64,000 bases of DNA from Paraburkholderia phosphatilytica (GCF_003443895.1 NZ_QQOA01000009.1:62001-126000), one strand, 5' to 3'; counted from the first letter of the stretch, positions 11,558-19,667 are shown. Numbers and translations are program-made. Notes: a model not told the origin generated them from the sequence alone.

Positions 11558-11756
11558 GGCCGCAATGCGCGGCCGAACAGACCGCGGCCACGTTGCGCGA
11601 GAGGGAAGCAGGCGCCGCGACGCCTGTGCCGGCCCGTGTGGAACCGGCGATACGCTTGTACCGCCCTGCGTGCGGACGCCCTCAGGGCCGCCGTGACAAG
11701 GCGTAGAGCGATGCGCGGGTCGATGCTGAACGCCGGCCGCAGCCGGTTGACCAACC
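11558..11756. other. Hairpin-rich intergenic region, candidate structured RNA
   Basis: Six short inverted repeats follow one another: GGCCGC/GCGGCC (11558-11574), CAGGCG/CGCCTG (11609-11626), GCCGG/CCGGC (11628-11648), GCCCTG/CAGGGC (11663-11688), CCGGC/GCCGG (11733-11746) and GGTT/AACC (11745-11756). The last two share two bases. There is no convincing protein frame. GC richness makes short repeats common, so RNA function is conjecture. Confidence 0.3.
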
Positions 11757-11797
11757 AAACCTCGATCGAACCCGGCGGCCAGACTCAGCCGATCAGC

Positions 11798-11884
11798 TCA
11801 GCGCGCGACTTTGTAAAAGAAATATACCGTGCTAACGGTGAACATTCCGAACAGCGATACGCCCATAGCCATTGCGATATCCAT
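11798..11884 (-). CDS. 28-aa single-helix membrane peptide
   Basis: The frame begins MDIAMAMGVSLFGMFT, continues through VSTVYFFYK and ends VAR. This is one hydrophobic helix with a basic C-terminal end. A strong Shine-Dalgarno sequence (CCCGGAGG) sits 5 nt before the ATG, which argues for real translation. It is isolated between uppP and a mutarotase gene. No known family (KdpF, CydX, CcoQ) fits by eye. It may be a stabilising subunit or small regulator, but that is a guess. Confidence 0.6.
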   Translation of the reverse strand: MDIAMAMGVSLFGMFTVSTVYFFYKVAR

Positions 11885-12085
11885 TTCGCCTCCGGGATGC
11901 GTTGCGTCCGGCGGCGGGATGGCCGGACCGAGTGTCGATTATCGTTGCGCCTGTCCGTGCGGTAACACCCGCAATTTCCCCAAAGGGTTTCCCCTTAGGA
12001 TGGTCGCCGCGCCCGCGCGGATTTCGCCTGGCCGTGGCACGGCGGCGTTTAAACTGGCGGTTCTTCGACCAACCTGTCGCCCACC

Positions 12086-12994
12086 ATGCCGCAATTCCAG
12101 CAACAGCCTGTCATCGAGATCACGCACGGCGCCTCGCTGCTCCGCTTCGCGCCGCAAGCCGGCGGCCGACTGCTCTCCTGGCACCGTGACGGACAATCGG
12201 TGATCCACTGGCCCGATCACGCCGACTGGAGCCATCCCGCCCGAATCCGCGGCGGCAATCCGCTGCTGTTCCCGTTCCTCGGCCGCCATCGGGTGGACGG
12301 TGAAATCGGCCGCTGGCGCGACGCGAACGGTACGGTGCGCGATCTGCCAATGCACGGCTTCGCGCGGGATCTGCCGTTCGCCACCGCGATCGACGCCGAC
12401 CAGCAGGGCCTGCGGATGACGCTCGCCGACAGCGACACCACCCGCGCCGGCTACCCGTTCGGCTTCCGCTTCGAGGCGCACTACCGGCTCGCGGACGACG
12501 CGACGCTGGACGTCACGCTGACCACCGCCAACACCGGCGACGCCGCATTACCCTACTACGCTGGCCACCACTTCTACTTCACACTGCCGCACACGCAGCG
12601 CGCGGAAACGGTGCTCGAGCTGCCGCGCACGCAGCGGCGCTTCCAGCAGCCCGACGGCGCGATCGCGCCGGCCGAGCCCGGTTCGCCGTCCTATACGCTC
12701 GACGAAGACCGGATTCTCGACCGCTTCCACTGCCTGGACGGCGCGCCCGAGCGGCCGGTGCGACTCGTCGCGCCCGGACTGAACCGGGCGATCACGATCG
12801 ACCTGCAGCGGCCCGACTCGGTGCCCTGGTATTGCGTCACGACGTGGACCGAAGCGCCCGAATCCGACTTCTACTGCATCGAGCCGTGGCTCGGCCTGCC
12901 GGACGCGATCCACAACGGTCTCGGCCTGCGCTGGCTCGCCGCCGGGGCCACCGAGACGGCCACGCTGCGTATCCACGTGGGCGACCTGGCCTGA
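12086..12994 (+). CDS. Aldose 1-epimerase family protein (mutarotase)
   Basis: The 302-aa protein belongs to the galactose-mutarotase/YeaD-like beta-sandwich superfamily. Segments GGNPLLFPFLGR, DLPMHGFARDLPF and YYAGHHFYFTLP hold the conserved Arg and His residues of the sugar-binding and catalytic site. It should interconvert alpha and beta anomers of a hexose or hexose phosphate; the substrate cannot be read. ATG 12086 is the first in frame. No operon partner is evident. Confidence 0.88.
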   Translation: MPQFQQQPVIEITHGASLLRFAPQAGGRLLSWHRDGQSVIHWPDHADWSHPARIRGGNPLLFPFLGRHRVDGEIGRWRDANGTVRDLPMHGFARDLPFATAIDADQQGLRMTLADSDTTRAGYPFGFRFEAHYRLADDATLDVTLTTANTGDAALPYYAGHHFYFTLPHTQRAETVLELPRTQRRFQQPDGAIAPAEPGSPSYTLDEDRILDRFHCLDGAPERPVRLVAPGLNRAITIDLQRPDSVPWYCVTTWTEAPESDFYCIEPWLGLPDAIHNGLGLRWLAAGATETATLRIHVGDLA

Positions 12995-13100
12995 TCCGGT
13001 TTCGGGATGCGCTTCGCAAAACCGCTAGAATCCGGGGTTTGACCTGACGCGCGGCCTGCATCGGCGGGGATCGGTGCGCGGCGGGGTTTTGCGAGGTCCA

Positions 13101-13799
13101 ATGTTCGGAACAACAATGACGCGGCTCGTCGCGCTGTCGCTCGTCGCCGCGCTTGCCGCGTGCGGCTCGGCGCCGGTCGGGCCGGGCTTCTACCGGGTCG
13201 AGCGGGGCGACACGCTGTCGAAGATCGCGCGCTCGAACCGCACGTCGGTGCAGAGCATCGTGCGCTGGAACAGTCTGTCGAACGCGGATGCGATCGAAGT
13301 CGGCCAGGTGCTGCGCGTGACGCCGCCGGCGGGCACCGTGACCGGGAGTCGAGGCGACAGTGCCGCACCGCGCGCCGCGCCCGCGCCGGAGGCGTCGCGC
13401 GGCACGGCGGACACGCCGGCGGCGCCGGCCGCACCGATCACCCTGATCTGGCCGACCGGCGGCCCGGTGATCCGCGGCTTCAACGGCACCAGTTCGAAAG
13501 GCATCGACATCGCAGGCAACGCAGGCGCGCCTGTCGTCGCGGCAGCAGCGGGCACGGTCGTTTATGCTGGCAACGGGCTGCGCGGTTACGGCAATCTGCT
13601 GATCATCAAGCACAACGCCGACTACCTGACCGCCTACGCGCACAACAGCGCGCTGCTCGTGAAGGAAGGCCAGAGCGTCGCGCAGGGGCAGAAGATCGCG
13701 GAAGTCGGCGACACGGACAGCGACCGCGTGATGCTGCACTTCGAGCTGCGTTACGCGGGCAAGTCGATCGATCCGGCGCGCGCGCTGCCGCCGCGGTAA
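13101..13799 (+). CDS. NlpD-like lipoprotein with LysM and degenerate M23 domain
   Basis: The 232-aa protein has a lipobox (LAAC) near residue 19 and one LysM peptidoglycan-binding domain (YRVERGDTLSKIARSN). After an Ala/Pro-rich linker comes an M23 (LytM) domain. The zinc-ligand motif HxxxD is absent: the segment reads KGIDIAG, as in NlpD, although HFELRY remains. It is therefore probably an activator of amidases rather than a peptidase. ATG 13101 has GAGG upstream; a second ATG at 13116 is possible. The usual nlpD neighbours (surE, rpoS) are absent, so this looks like a paralogue. Confidence 0.88.
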   Translation: MFGTTMTRLVALSLVAALAACGSAPVGPGFYRVERGDTLSKIARSNRTSVQSIVRWNSLSNADAIEVGQVLRVTPPAGTVTGSRGDSAAPRAAPAPEASRGTADTPAAPAAPITLIWPTGGPVIRGFNGTSSKGIDIAGNAGAPVVAAAAGTVVYAGNGLRGYGNLLIIKHNADYLTAYAHNSALLVKEGQSVAQGQKIAEVGDTDSDRVMLHFELRYAGKSIDPARALPPR

Positions 13800-13909
13800 T
13801 CCCGCGGGACGGCGAACGGCCCCTCACCGGGAACCTGGCGCCATCCGCCGGGCTCCATCTGTCATCCGCCGCGAGCCTCGCTCGCGGCTTCAATCACAGG
13901 ACACCATCG

Positions 13910-14236
13910 ATGAAACCCGTTTTCGCCTCCGCGCTTGTCCGCGGCGCCCTCCTCGCCACCGCGCTCGCGGCCGGCAGCCTGGCCGGCTGCTCCAGCACGA
14001 CGACGATGACCTACCTGCCGAACGGACAGACCGGCTTCGCGATCAACTGCAGCGGCAGCGACGCGAGCGAAAGCTGGGCCGAGTGCTACAAGCGCGCGGG
14101 CGAGGTCTGCGGCAACTACGGCTACGACGTGATTTCGAAGGACGTCGACAAGGGCGCGACATCGGGCGGCACGCTCGGCGGCATTTTCGGCGCGAACGTG
14201 AAGAACCGCTCGATGGTCGTTCAGTGCAAGCAATGA
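13910..14236 (+). CDS. Small Cys-containing lipoprotein, hypothetical
   Basis: The 108-aa product has a lipoprotein signal ending SLAGCSS, so Cys 27 would be acylated. The mature part has further cysteines (INCSGSD, AECYKRAGEVCGNYG, VVQCKQ) that may form disulfides in the periplasm. A Gly-rich patch (TSGGTLGGIFG) precedes the C terminus. It resembles small outer-membrane lipoproteins of Burkholderiales with no assigned role. An AGGA ribosome-binding site lies about 9 nt upstream of the ATG. It follows the NlpD-like gene by 110 bp. Confidence 0.75.
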   Translation: MKPVFASALVRGALLATALAAGSLAGCSSTTTMTYLPNGQTGFAINCSGSDASESWAECYKRAGEVCGNYGYDVISKDVDKGATSGGTLGGIFGANVKNRSMVVQCKQ

Positions 14237-14360
14237 CGCCGGCTTTGAGCGCGTTGCTTGTCATACGGAAACGTTCCTGACGGCAAGATGGCAGCGAAGC
14301 CGTCCGCGCGTGCGACCCGCGCATGGGATCCGGACACCCGGCGATATTCGCGAAGCGGAT

Positions 14361-14388
14361 AAAAAAAATGCCCGGCTCGTGGCCGGGC
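14361..14388 (-). terminator. Intrinsic terminator of the predicted small RNA
   Basis: GCCCGGC and GCCGGGC (14370-14376 and 14382-14388) pair perfectly around a 5-nt loop. On the minus strand a run of eight T (14361-14368) follows after one spacer base. On the plus strand there is no T-run, so it works only leftward. Confidence 0.85.
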
Positions 14389-14437
14389 GAACGGGGGTTC
14401 GGCGCATATCGGCAAAGGACCGGTTCACCATGCGCCG
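14361..14437 (-). ncRNA. Predicted small RNA, about 75 nt
   Basis: On the minus strand a short transcript unit is visible. It starts about 7 nt after a -10-like TAGATT, contains a 9-bp perfect stem (TCGGCGCAT with ATGCGCCGA, 14399-14438), and ends in a 7-bp G/C stem followed by eight T residues. No protein gene on this strand ends nearby: the next minus-strand stop is more than 500 bp upstream. The combination of promoter, hairpin and terminator fits a trans-acting small RNA. Expression is unproven. Confidence 0.5.
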
Positions 14438-14443
14438 AGACGA

Positions 14444-14472
14444 AATCTATCAACCGTCCCTAAGCACTGCAA
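14444..14472 (-). promoter_or_regulatory. Possible sigma-70 promoter for the predicted small RNA
   Basis: TTGCAG (14467-14472) and TAGATT (14444-14449) on the minus strand are spaced by 17 bp, giving a start near 14437. The -10 matches the consensus at four of six positions and the -35 at three, so it is only a moderate promoter by eye. Confidence 0.35.
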
Positions 14473-14944
14473 TCGATTAATTGAAGCGCAAATGTGACAT
14501 TGCGCACGGAGTCCGCATTCCGTGAACGGAATCCAGCCATTAAGCAACCCGAAACAAGTGACTTGATGCGGCGCGATGGATTCGGCGTGGCGAGCGCCGC
14601 CGGCGCTGGTTTTCTGCCTTGAGAACAAGGCTTTATGCGGCCTGTTCGCGTCTTGCGCTGCGCAGCGCGACCACGCGCAAACGATTCCGGATCTTCATTT
14701 CAGCACGGCATTACGACCGTTTAAAGCGCATTTTGCGGACTTTAGTTTTCTTTTAATCGAGCGTGCGCCAACGCACCATAGCACGCAGGTCGCCTCCAGC
14801 CAACCGCAAAAATGACATTAACCCAGACAAAAACGGCCGCGCGCATTGCAGATATAGAAACACCAATTTCGCGCAAATAGCATGCGTAGAAATCCCGGTA
14901 TTAACCCGGACGATTTTGGCAGTGGTGATTCGCTCAGGACGACT
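14473..14944. other. AT-richer intergenic region, no gene seen
   Basis: About 470 bp with lower GC than the genes and runs such as TTTAGTTTTCTTTTAATCG. No frame with a ribosome-binding site or recognisable protein was found. It holds the second copy of the 16-mer CAGACAAAAACGGCCG (near 14824). Confidence 0.5.
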
Positions 14945-15694
14945 TCACATCACCTTCAGCCCCAGCTCCGCGACGAGCATCGCGGCCTGCTCGTACGAAA
15001 TCGTCGCGCCGCGAAATAGCGTTGCGTCGCTCAACCGGACACCGCTCAGATCGACCGAACGCAGATCGGCGCCGTCGAAGCGCGCGCGTTTCAGATGCGC
15101 ATCTTTCAGGCTGCCGCCATCGAACACCGCGTCGCGGAAATCCGCGCCTTCGAGATCGGCGTCGGAGAAATCGAGTTGACGCAGCGTCGCGTTGCGAAAC
15201 GACAGGCCGCGCAGGTGCGCACCCACCAGCAGCGTTTCGACGAAGCTCAAGCCGAGCGTCGCGCTCTCCTCGAAGTTCGCGCCGGTCAGCTTGCAGCCGG
15301 TGTACACGGCCGAGGCGAGCTTCGCGCGGCGCCAGTTCGTGCTGTTCAGATCGCACGCTTCGAACGCCGCGTCGACGAGATCTGCGGACGCGAAGTCGGC
15401 CTGCCGAGCGCGGCACCTCACCCAGCGCGTTCCGGCAAGCGACGCGCCGAACAGCGACGTCTCCGCGAGCGCGCAGCGATAGAACTCGCAGCCACGCAGA
15501 TCGAGCCGGGACAGGTCCGTGAACTCGAAGTCGCATTGTTCGAAACGCAGCGCACCGCCTGACGCGCCTGCCAGCAGGCGCTCGACGTCGTCGCGTCCGA
15601 GCGCCGCATCGCTGATCACATCGAGGGGTTGGTCGCGAAGGGCCGTCTGTGCTGCGAGCGTGCGGGCGGGGTGAGGGTTGGAAGGCTTGTGCAT
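14945..15694 (-). CDS. Pentapeptide-repeat protein
   Basis: The 249-aa product consists largely of A(D/N)LXX repeats: FTDLSRLDLRGCEF, ADFASADLVDAAF, LDFSDADLEGADFRD, KRARFDGADLRSVDLSG. They should form a right-handed quadrilateral beta-helix like McbG or Qnr proteins. Those mimic DNA and protect gyrase, but most members have no known role, so no resistance function is claimed. ATG 15694 is chosen because the upstream extension is low-complexity and overlaps the leader region of the next gene. It is a single-gene unit. Confidence 0.85.
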   Translation of the reverse strand: MHKPSNPHPARTLAAQTALRDQPLDVISDAALGRDDVERLLAGASGGALRFEQCDFEFTDLSRLDLRGCEFYRCALAETSLFGASLAGTRWVRCRARQADFASADLVDAAFEACDLNSTNWRRAKLASAVYTGCKLTGANFEESATLGLSFVETLLVGAHLRGLSFRNATLRQLDFSDADLEGADFRDAVFDGGSLKDAHLKRARFDGADLRSVDLSGVRLSDATLFRGATISYEQAAMLVAELGLKVM

Positions 15695-15849
15695 GATCGA
15701 CTTCGTTCTGGTGTGGGCAGCGGCGGGACCGTGGACCGCATCGGCCTGTGGCCGCATGCGGACGGGTGCGCGGCCGCGATGGTTTATAGTAACGGCCCCA
15801 ACCCGATTCATGTATTCACCGGGCCGGCCATCGGCCCGAAGTCCACGCG

Positions 15850-16161
15850 ATGAGTTCCAGCGACACCCCGTCCCACAGCGCGCTTTACCAGAAACTGCTC
15901 GGCGAAACCGCGAAGATCGCCTGGTCCGAGCTGGAACGCTTTTTCGCGCGCGGCATGCTGCTGCGGGTGGCTGGGGACCTCGATCTCGTGAGCGTCGCCG
16001 AAGCAGTCGCCAGCGACGAAAAGAATCAGGTCGCGCAATGGCTGTCGGCGGGTCTCGTCGAACGCCTGCAGGCGGACACCGCCGCCGGCTGGGCGGCGGG
16101 CGATCCCGAACTCTGGGCGGTCGTCGTGTCGCCCTGGGTCTGCGTGCAGCAGCGCGGCTAG
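15850..16161 (+). CDS. DUF2288 family protein
   Basis: The 103-aa protein matches DUF2288: LYQKLLGETAKIAWSELERFFARG near the start, then LDLVSVAEAVASD, then WAVVVSPWVCVQQ at the end. It is a small soluble helical protein of unknown function, common in beta- and gammaproteobacteria. It is divergent from the pentapeptide-repeat gene and convergent with the small lipoprotein gene. Confidence 0.8.
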   Translation: MSSSDTPSHSALYQKLLGETAKIAWSELERFFARGMLLRVAGDLDLVSVAEAVASDEKNQVAQWLSAGLVERLQADTAAGWAAGDPELWAVVVSPWVCVQQRG

Positions 16162-16195
16162 GCGGCTAGGCGCCGCGGCCGCATCCCCCCGCAGG

Positions 16196-16396
16196 TCACT
16201 GCGGCTGCTGCGGTGCCGCAGCCGGCGGCGCATCGTCGAGCATCGACGGCGGGCGGGTGTCGGTCGGCACGCCGTGATAATCGGGCGGATCCTGAGGCGG
16301 ATGATGCGGGTGATACGTCGGGTCGTCGGCGCAACCGGTCAGCGCGATCGCGCCAAGCGCGAACGACAGGGCAAGCAGCAGGTTCTTGGACTTCAT
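16196..16396 (-). CDS. Small Pro-rich lipoprotein, hypothetical
   Basis: The 66-aa precursor has a signal peptide (LLLALSFALGAIA) and lipobox LTGC, giving a mature peptide of about 45 residues rich in Pro, His and Asp (PTYHPHHPPQDPPDYHG). A GAGAG motif precedes the ATG. It is probably anchored in the envelope. The His/Asp-rich segment might bind metal, but nothing proves it. Confidence 0.7.
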   Translation of the reverse strand: MKSKNLLLALSFALGAIALTGCADDPTYHPHHPPQDPPDYHGVPTDTRPPSMLDDAPPAAAPQQPQ

Positions 16397-16601
16397 AGGC
16401 TCTCGGAACGGGCGGCGTGACCATCACGCCGCCGCGAAAGTCTACCCGTAAAGCGCGAAATGCAATCGCGACCGCCGCAGCGCAACACAACCCACCCTTT
16501 CCGGCGCTTACGGCGTATCGGACTCCCGAGCCGCGCTTTCCGCCGCCGCGATTCCTGGCCTACTATGTAACCAGTGGCTGCGATCGACGAAGGAGGCTGC
16601 C

Positions 16602-16778
16602 ATGGATGCTGAAACTATCGCCGGACTGATTGGACTGTCGGTCGGCTTGCTGGTGCTGATCGGCCTGACGATATTCGAATCCCGGCTGTACAAACGCGAG
16701 CACGACGGTGAAGGCATGGTCCATCACTGGCTTGCTGCGCATCATGTGTTCGATCGCCGGTTCCGTCATCACGACTGA
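16602..16778 (+). CDS. 58-aa single-pass membrane protein, hypothetical
   Basis: The frame starts MDAETIAGLIGLSVG and has one strong helix (LIGLSVGLLVLIGLTIF). A His-rich C-terminal tail follows (HHWLAAHHVFDRRFRHHD). A perfect AGGAGG lies 5 nt before the ATG, which strongly supports translation. The His-rich cytoplasmic tail could bind metal. No family is recognised. Confidence 0.75.
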   Translation: MDAETIAGLIGLSVGLLVLIGLTIFESRLYKREHDGEGMVHHWLAAHHVFDRRFRHHD

Positions 16779-16901
16779 CCCAGCGAACGACTAGCGGACG
16801 ACTCTGCGCCGCGACGATGCCTGCGCGGAACGCAGGTAACGTCTGCGTGCGCGCCTGTTCGCGCCAGGCGGGCGGCGAGCGCGTGCCCGCTCAGTGCCCA
16901 C

Positions 16902-17471
16902 TCAAACCCCCGACTTCGCCAGCACGACGATCGATACCCCGAACGCTTCGCGGCCGGCGTCTTCGTTGCGATATGAATGCGGCACGTGCCCTGGAAACGC
17001 AAGCACTTCGCCCGCGCTCAGGCCATGCCGCTCGCCCGCGACGAACACCGCCACCGAGCCTGACAGACAGGTGAAGTACTCGCGCGTGCCAGGCAGATGC
17101 GGCGTGCCGCGCATATAGCCGCCGGGCGCGAAACGCATCGTGTCGAGAATGCCGTCCGGCATCGGCTCCGGCACCAGCGGACGAATCGTGAGGCCATTGC
17201 CGCGGCTCTGCGCGGGTACGTCTTCGGCGGTCCAGCGCCGCACTTTCGCGCGCGGCGACGCGAGCAGTTCATCGAGTGGAGCGCCGAGCGCGCCCGCCAC
17301 CTTCATCAGCACCGTCAGCGACGGATTGCCCTCGCCCGACTCCAGATTCGCGATCGTCGAGCGCGGCACGCCCGCCGCTTTGGCCAGCGCCTCCTGCGTC
17401 AGCGACCGCGTATGCCGCAGCGACACCAGGTTGCGGGCGAGATGCTGCGCGGCCTGCTCGGACTCGTCCAT
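16902..17471 (-). CDS. XRE-family transcriptional regulator with cupin domain
   Basis: The 189-aa protein has an N-terminal lambda-repressor-like HTH (residues about 12-65: LTQEALAKAAGVPRSTIANLE) and a C-terminal cupin (FAPGGYMRGTPHLPGTREYF, later VLAFPGHVPHSYRN). This is the MerR-unrelated SutR/PuuR-like architecture, in which the cupin senses a small ligand. It is divergent from the SDR/QueA-like operon (128 bp between starts) and probably regulates it and itself. That link is inferred from position. Confidence 0.9.
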   Translation of the reverse strand: MDESEQAAQHLARNLVSLRHTRSLTQEALAKAAGVPRSTIANLESGEGNPSLTVLMKVAGALGAPLDELLASPRAKVRRWTAEDVPAQSRGNGLTIRPLVPEPMPDGILDTMRFAPGGYMRGTPHLPGTREYFTCLSGSVAVFVAGERHGLSAGEVLAFPGHVPHSYRNEDAGREAFGVSIVVLAKSGV

Positions 17472-17599
17472 CGTATCGACCTTATGACAAGAGGTTGGAC
17501 ATCGCGCTTAGGCGACGGCGGGGCGATCCCTATTATCGGGCCATCGACCGCGGCGCATCGCATAGCCTTGGCGCGACGCGGTCTCTACGGAGACTTTCG

Positions 17600-18394
17600 A
17601 TGGCTCACACATCAACGCATTCACCCTCACCCGGCGCGCGCGATCTGTCCGGCGTGCGCGTCGCGATCACCGGCGGCACGTCGGGACTCGGACTGGCGCT
17701 CGTCGATGCGCTGCGCGAGCGCGGCGCGAAAGTAGCGTTCATCGCGCGTACCGCGGCGCGCGTCGCGCAGGTCAGCGCGACGCGCGCGGACGTCGCCGGA
17801 ATCGTCGGCGACATCGCGGACAAGGACGCGATCTATCCGCTCGCATTGCAGATCGCGGGGCTGCTGGGCGGCCTCGACGTGCTGATCAACAACGCATCGT
17901 CGCTCGGGCCGGTGCCGCTCGCGCCGCTCGCCGACACCGCCTCCGAAGATCTCGAGGCCACGCTGGCGACCAACCTCGTCGGGCCGTTCCGGCTGACGAA
18001 GGCGCTGCTCGGCTCGCTCGCGTCGAGCGCGCGCGAACGCGGCGGCGCGCTCGTCGTCAATGTGACGAGCGATGCCGCGGTCGAACCGTATCCGGACTGG
18101 GGCGCGTATGGCGCGAGCAAGGCGGCGCTGCGGCACCTGACGCGCATCTGGGACGCGGAGCTCGCGCGCGAACGCATCCGTCTGCGTTCGTTCGATCCCG
18201 GCGACATGGACACGCCGCTGCACGCGCTCGCCATCCCCGACGCCGATCGTTCGACGCTGCGGCAGCCAGCCGACGCGGCGCGCGAATGCGTCGATCTGAT
18301 CGCCGACGAACTGCTGATGCTGCGCGATGGCTTCGCTGCTGAAACCATCGCTGAGTCCACGGCGCTCGCCGCCGCCACGCATGGAGACCGCTGA
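17600..18394 (+). CDS. Short-chain dehydrogenase/reductase
   Basis: The 264-aa Rossmann protein has the cofactor motif TGGTSGLG, the structural NNAS motif, catalytic Ser in NVTSDAA and the active-site YGASK. It should be an NAD(P)-dependent oxidoreductase of unknown substrate. Its TGA overlaps the ATG of the following QueA-like gene by one base (TGATG), so the two are almost certainly co-translated. This suggests it acts on the same substrate or product. Confidence 0.9.
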   Translation: MAHTSTHSPSPGARDLSGVRVAITGGTSGLGLALVDALRERGAKVAFIARTAARVAQVSATRADVAGIVGDIADKDAIYPLALQIAGLLGGLDVLINNASSLGPVPLAPLADTASEDLEATLATNLVGPFRLTKALLGSLASSARERGGALVVNVTSDAAVEPYPDWGAYGASKAALRHLTRIWDAELARERIRLRSFDPGDMDTPLHALAIPDADRSTLRQPADAARECVDLIADELLMLRDGFAAETIAESTALAAATHGDR

Positions 18395-19521
18395 TGCGCG
18401 CCGCCACGTCACCTGCCGAGCGTCCGCGCGATGCGCGCCTGCTGGTCGTCGATCGTTGCGGCCGCATCGACGATCGTTCGCGCGCGACGCTCGATATGCT
18501 GCCGCGCCGCGGCGATTGCGTGATCGCCAACGATGCCGCGACTTTGCCGGCGAGCCTCGCCGGCGTGCATCTGCGCAGCGATGCGCCGATCGAGGTGCGG
18601 CTCGCCGGCCGCGCGTCACTCGACGGGCACGCCGTGTCGTGCTTCAGCGCGTTCGTGTTCGGCGCCGGCGATTTCCATACGCCGACCGAAGCGCGCGCGG
18701 CCCCGCCCGCGCTGCGTATGGGCGACCGGCTCGCGTTCGGCACGGCGCTGCGCGCAACCGTCGTGCGCATGCACGGCCATGCGCGTTTCGTCGAGCTGCG
18801 CTTCGACGGCGACAGCGCGCGCATCTGGCAGGCGATCGCCGCGCACGGCAGACCCGTGCAGTACGAGCACGTGCCCGACGCGCTCGCGCTGTGGGACACC
18901 TGGACGCCGTTCGCGGCCCAGCCGGTCGCGTTCGAGCCGCCGTCCGCGGGCTTCGCGCTCGACTGGCGCATGCTCGACGCGTGGCGCGCACGCGGTGTGG
19001 CGTTCGCGACGCTGACGCACGCAGCCGGCCTGTCGTCGACGGGCGATGCGGCGCTCGACCGCCTGCTGCCGCTCGACGAACCGTACCGGATTCCCGCCGC
19101 GACCGCCGCGCTGATCGAAGCGACGCACGCGCGACGCGGCCGAGTGATTGCGGTCGGTACGACGGTCGTGCGCGCGCTCGAACACGCGGCGAGCCGCGAT
19201 GGCAACGATGGCCACGTGCGGGCCGGCCACGGCATCGCGACGCAGCGGATCGGTCCGCGCACGACGCTGCGCGTCGTCGACGTGCTGCTGTCCGGCACGC
19301 ACGAACCGGACACGAGCCACTACGAGCTGCTGCATGCGTTCACGGACCGCGCGACGCTTGCGCGCATCACGGCCGCGCTTGAACGGCACGATTACCGCAC
19401 GCACGAATTCGGCGACTCGGTGTGGCTCGAACGGTCCGTGCCGCGCTCGATCCGCGCCATGCAGGACTGCGGCTGCGATGACGCGCGAGACGATGAAGCA
19501 GCGACGGCGCCGGTCGCCTGA
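18394..19521 (+). CDS. QueA-like S-adenosylmethionine:tRNA ribosyltransferase-isomerase paralogue
   Basis: The 375-aa protein aligns over its length with QueA, the enzyme that transfers ribosyl from SAM to preQ1-tRNA. The block RVIAVGTTVVRALEHAA is almost the canonical RVIAVGTTSVRSLE, and PPSAGFALDW parallels PTAGLHFD. Other QueA signatures have changed: the usual TLHVGAGTFQPV reads TLTHAAGLSSTGD, and the usual TNFHLP region reads SGTHEPDTSHYE. It therefore may not act on tRNA at all. It is coupled to an SDR gene and divergent from a cupin regulator, with no other queuosine genes nearby. Confidence 0.8.
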   Translation: MRAATSPAERPRDARLLVVDRCGRIDDRSRATLDMLPRRGDCVIANDAATLPASLAGVHLRSDAPIEVRLAGRASLDGHAVSCFSAFVFGAGDFHTPTEARAAPPALRMGDRLAFGTALRATVVRMHGHARFVELRFDGDSARIWQAIAAHGRPVQYEHVPDALALWDTWTPFAAQPVAFEPPSAGFALDWRMLDAWRARGVAFATLTHAAGLSSTGDAALDRLLPLDEPYRIPAATAALIEATHARRGRVIAVGTTVVRALEHAASRDGNDGHVRAGHGIATQRIGPRTTLRVVDVLLSGTHEPDTSHYELLHAFTDRATLARITAALERHDYRTHEFGDSVWLERSVPRSIRAMQDCGCDDARDDEAATAPVA

Positions 19522-19667
19522 ACCCCGCTTGAACCCGCTTGAAACGCGCGTTGGGCATATCGATTGCTGCCATCGGCACAGGGTCCGCGGCTTCGATGCG
19601 GACCCGTCCAGACGATGCGCGGGCGTGTGCGTTCCTCCCGCGAACATGAACATCAGGGAGAGATCGA

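Noticed and set aside
11520..11790. 6S RNA or RNase P RNA in the hairpin-rich region
   Set aside because: Hairpins are present, but I could not find the conserved core of either RNA by eye.
14945..15694. Quinolone-resistance (Qnr) function for the pentapeptide-repeat protein
   Set aside because: The repeats alone do not show gyrase protection; most such proteins have other or unknown roles.
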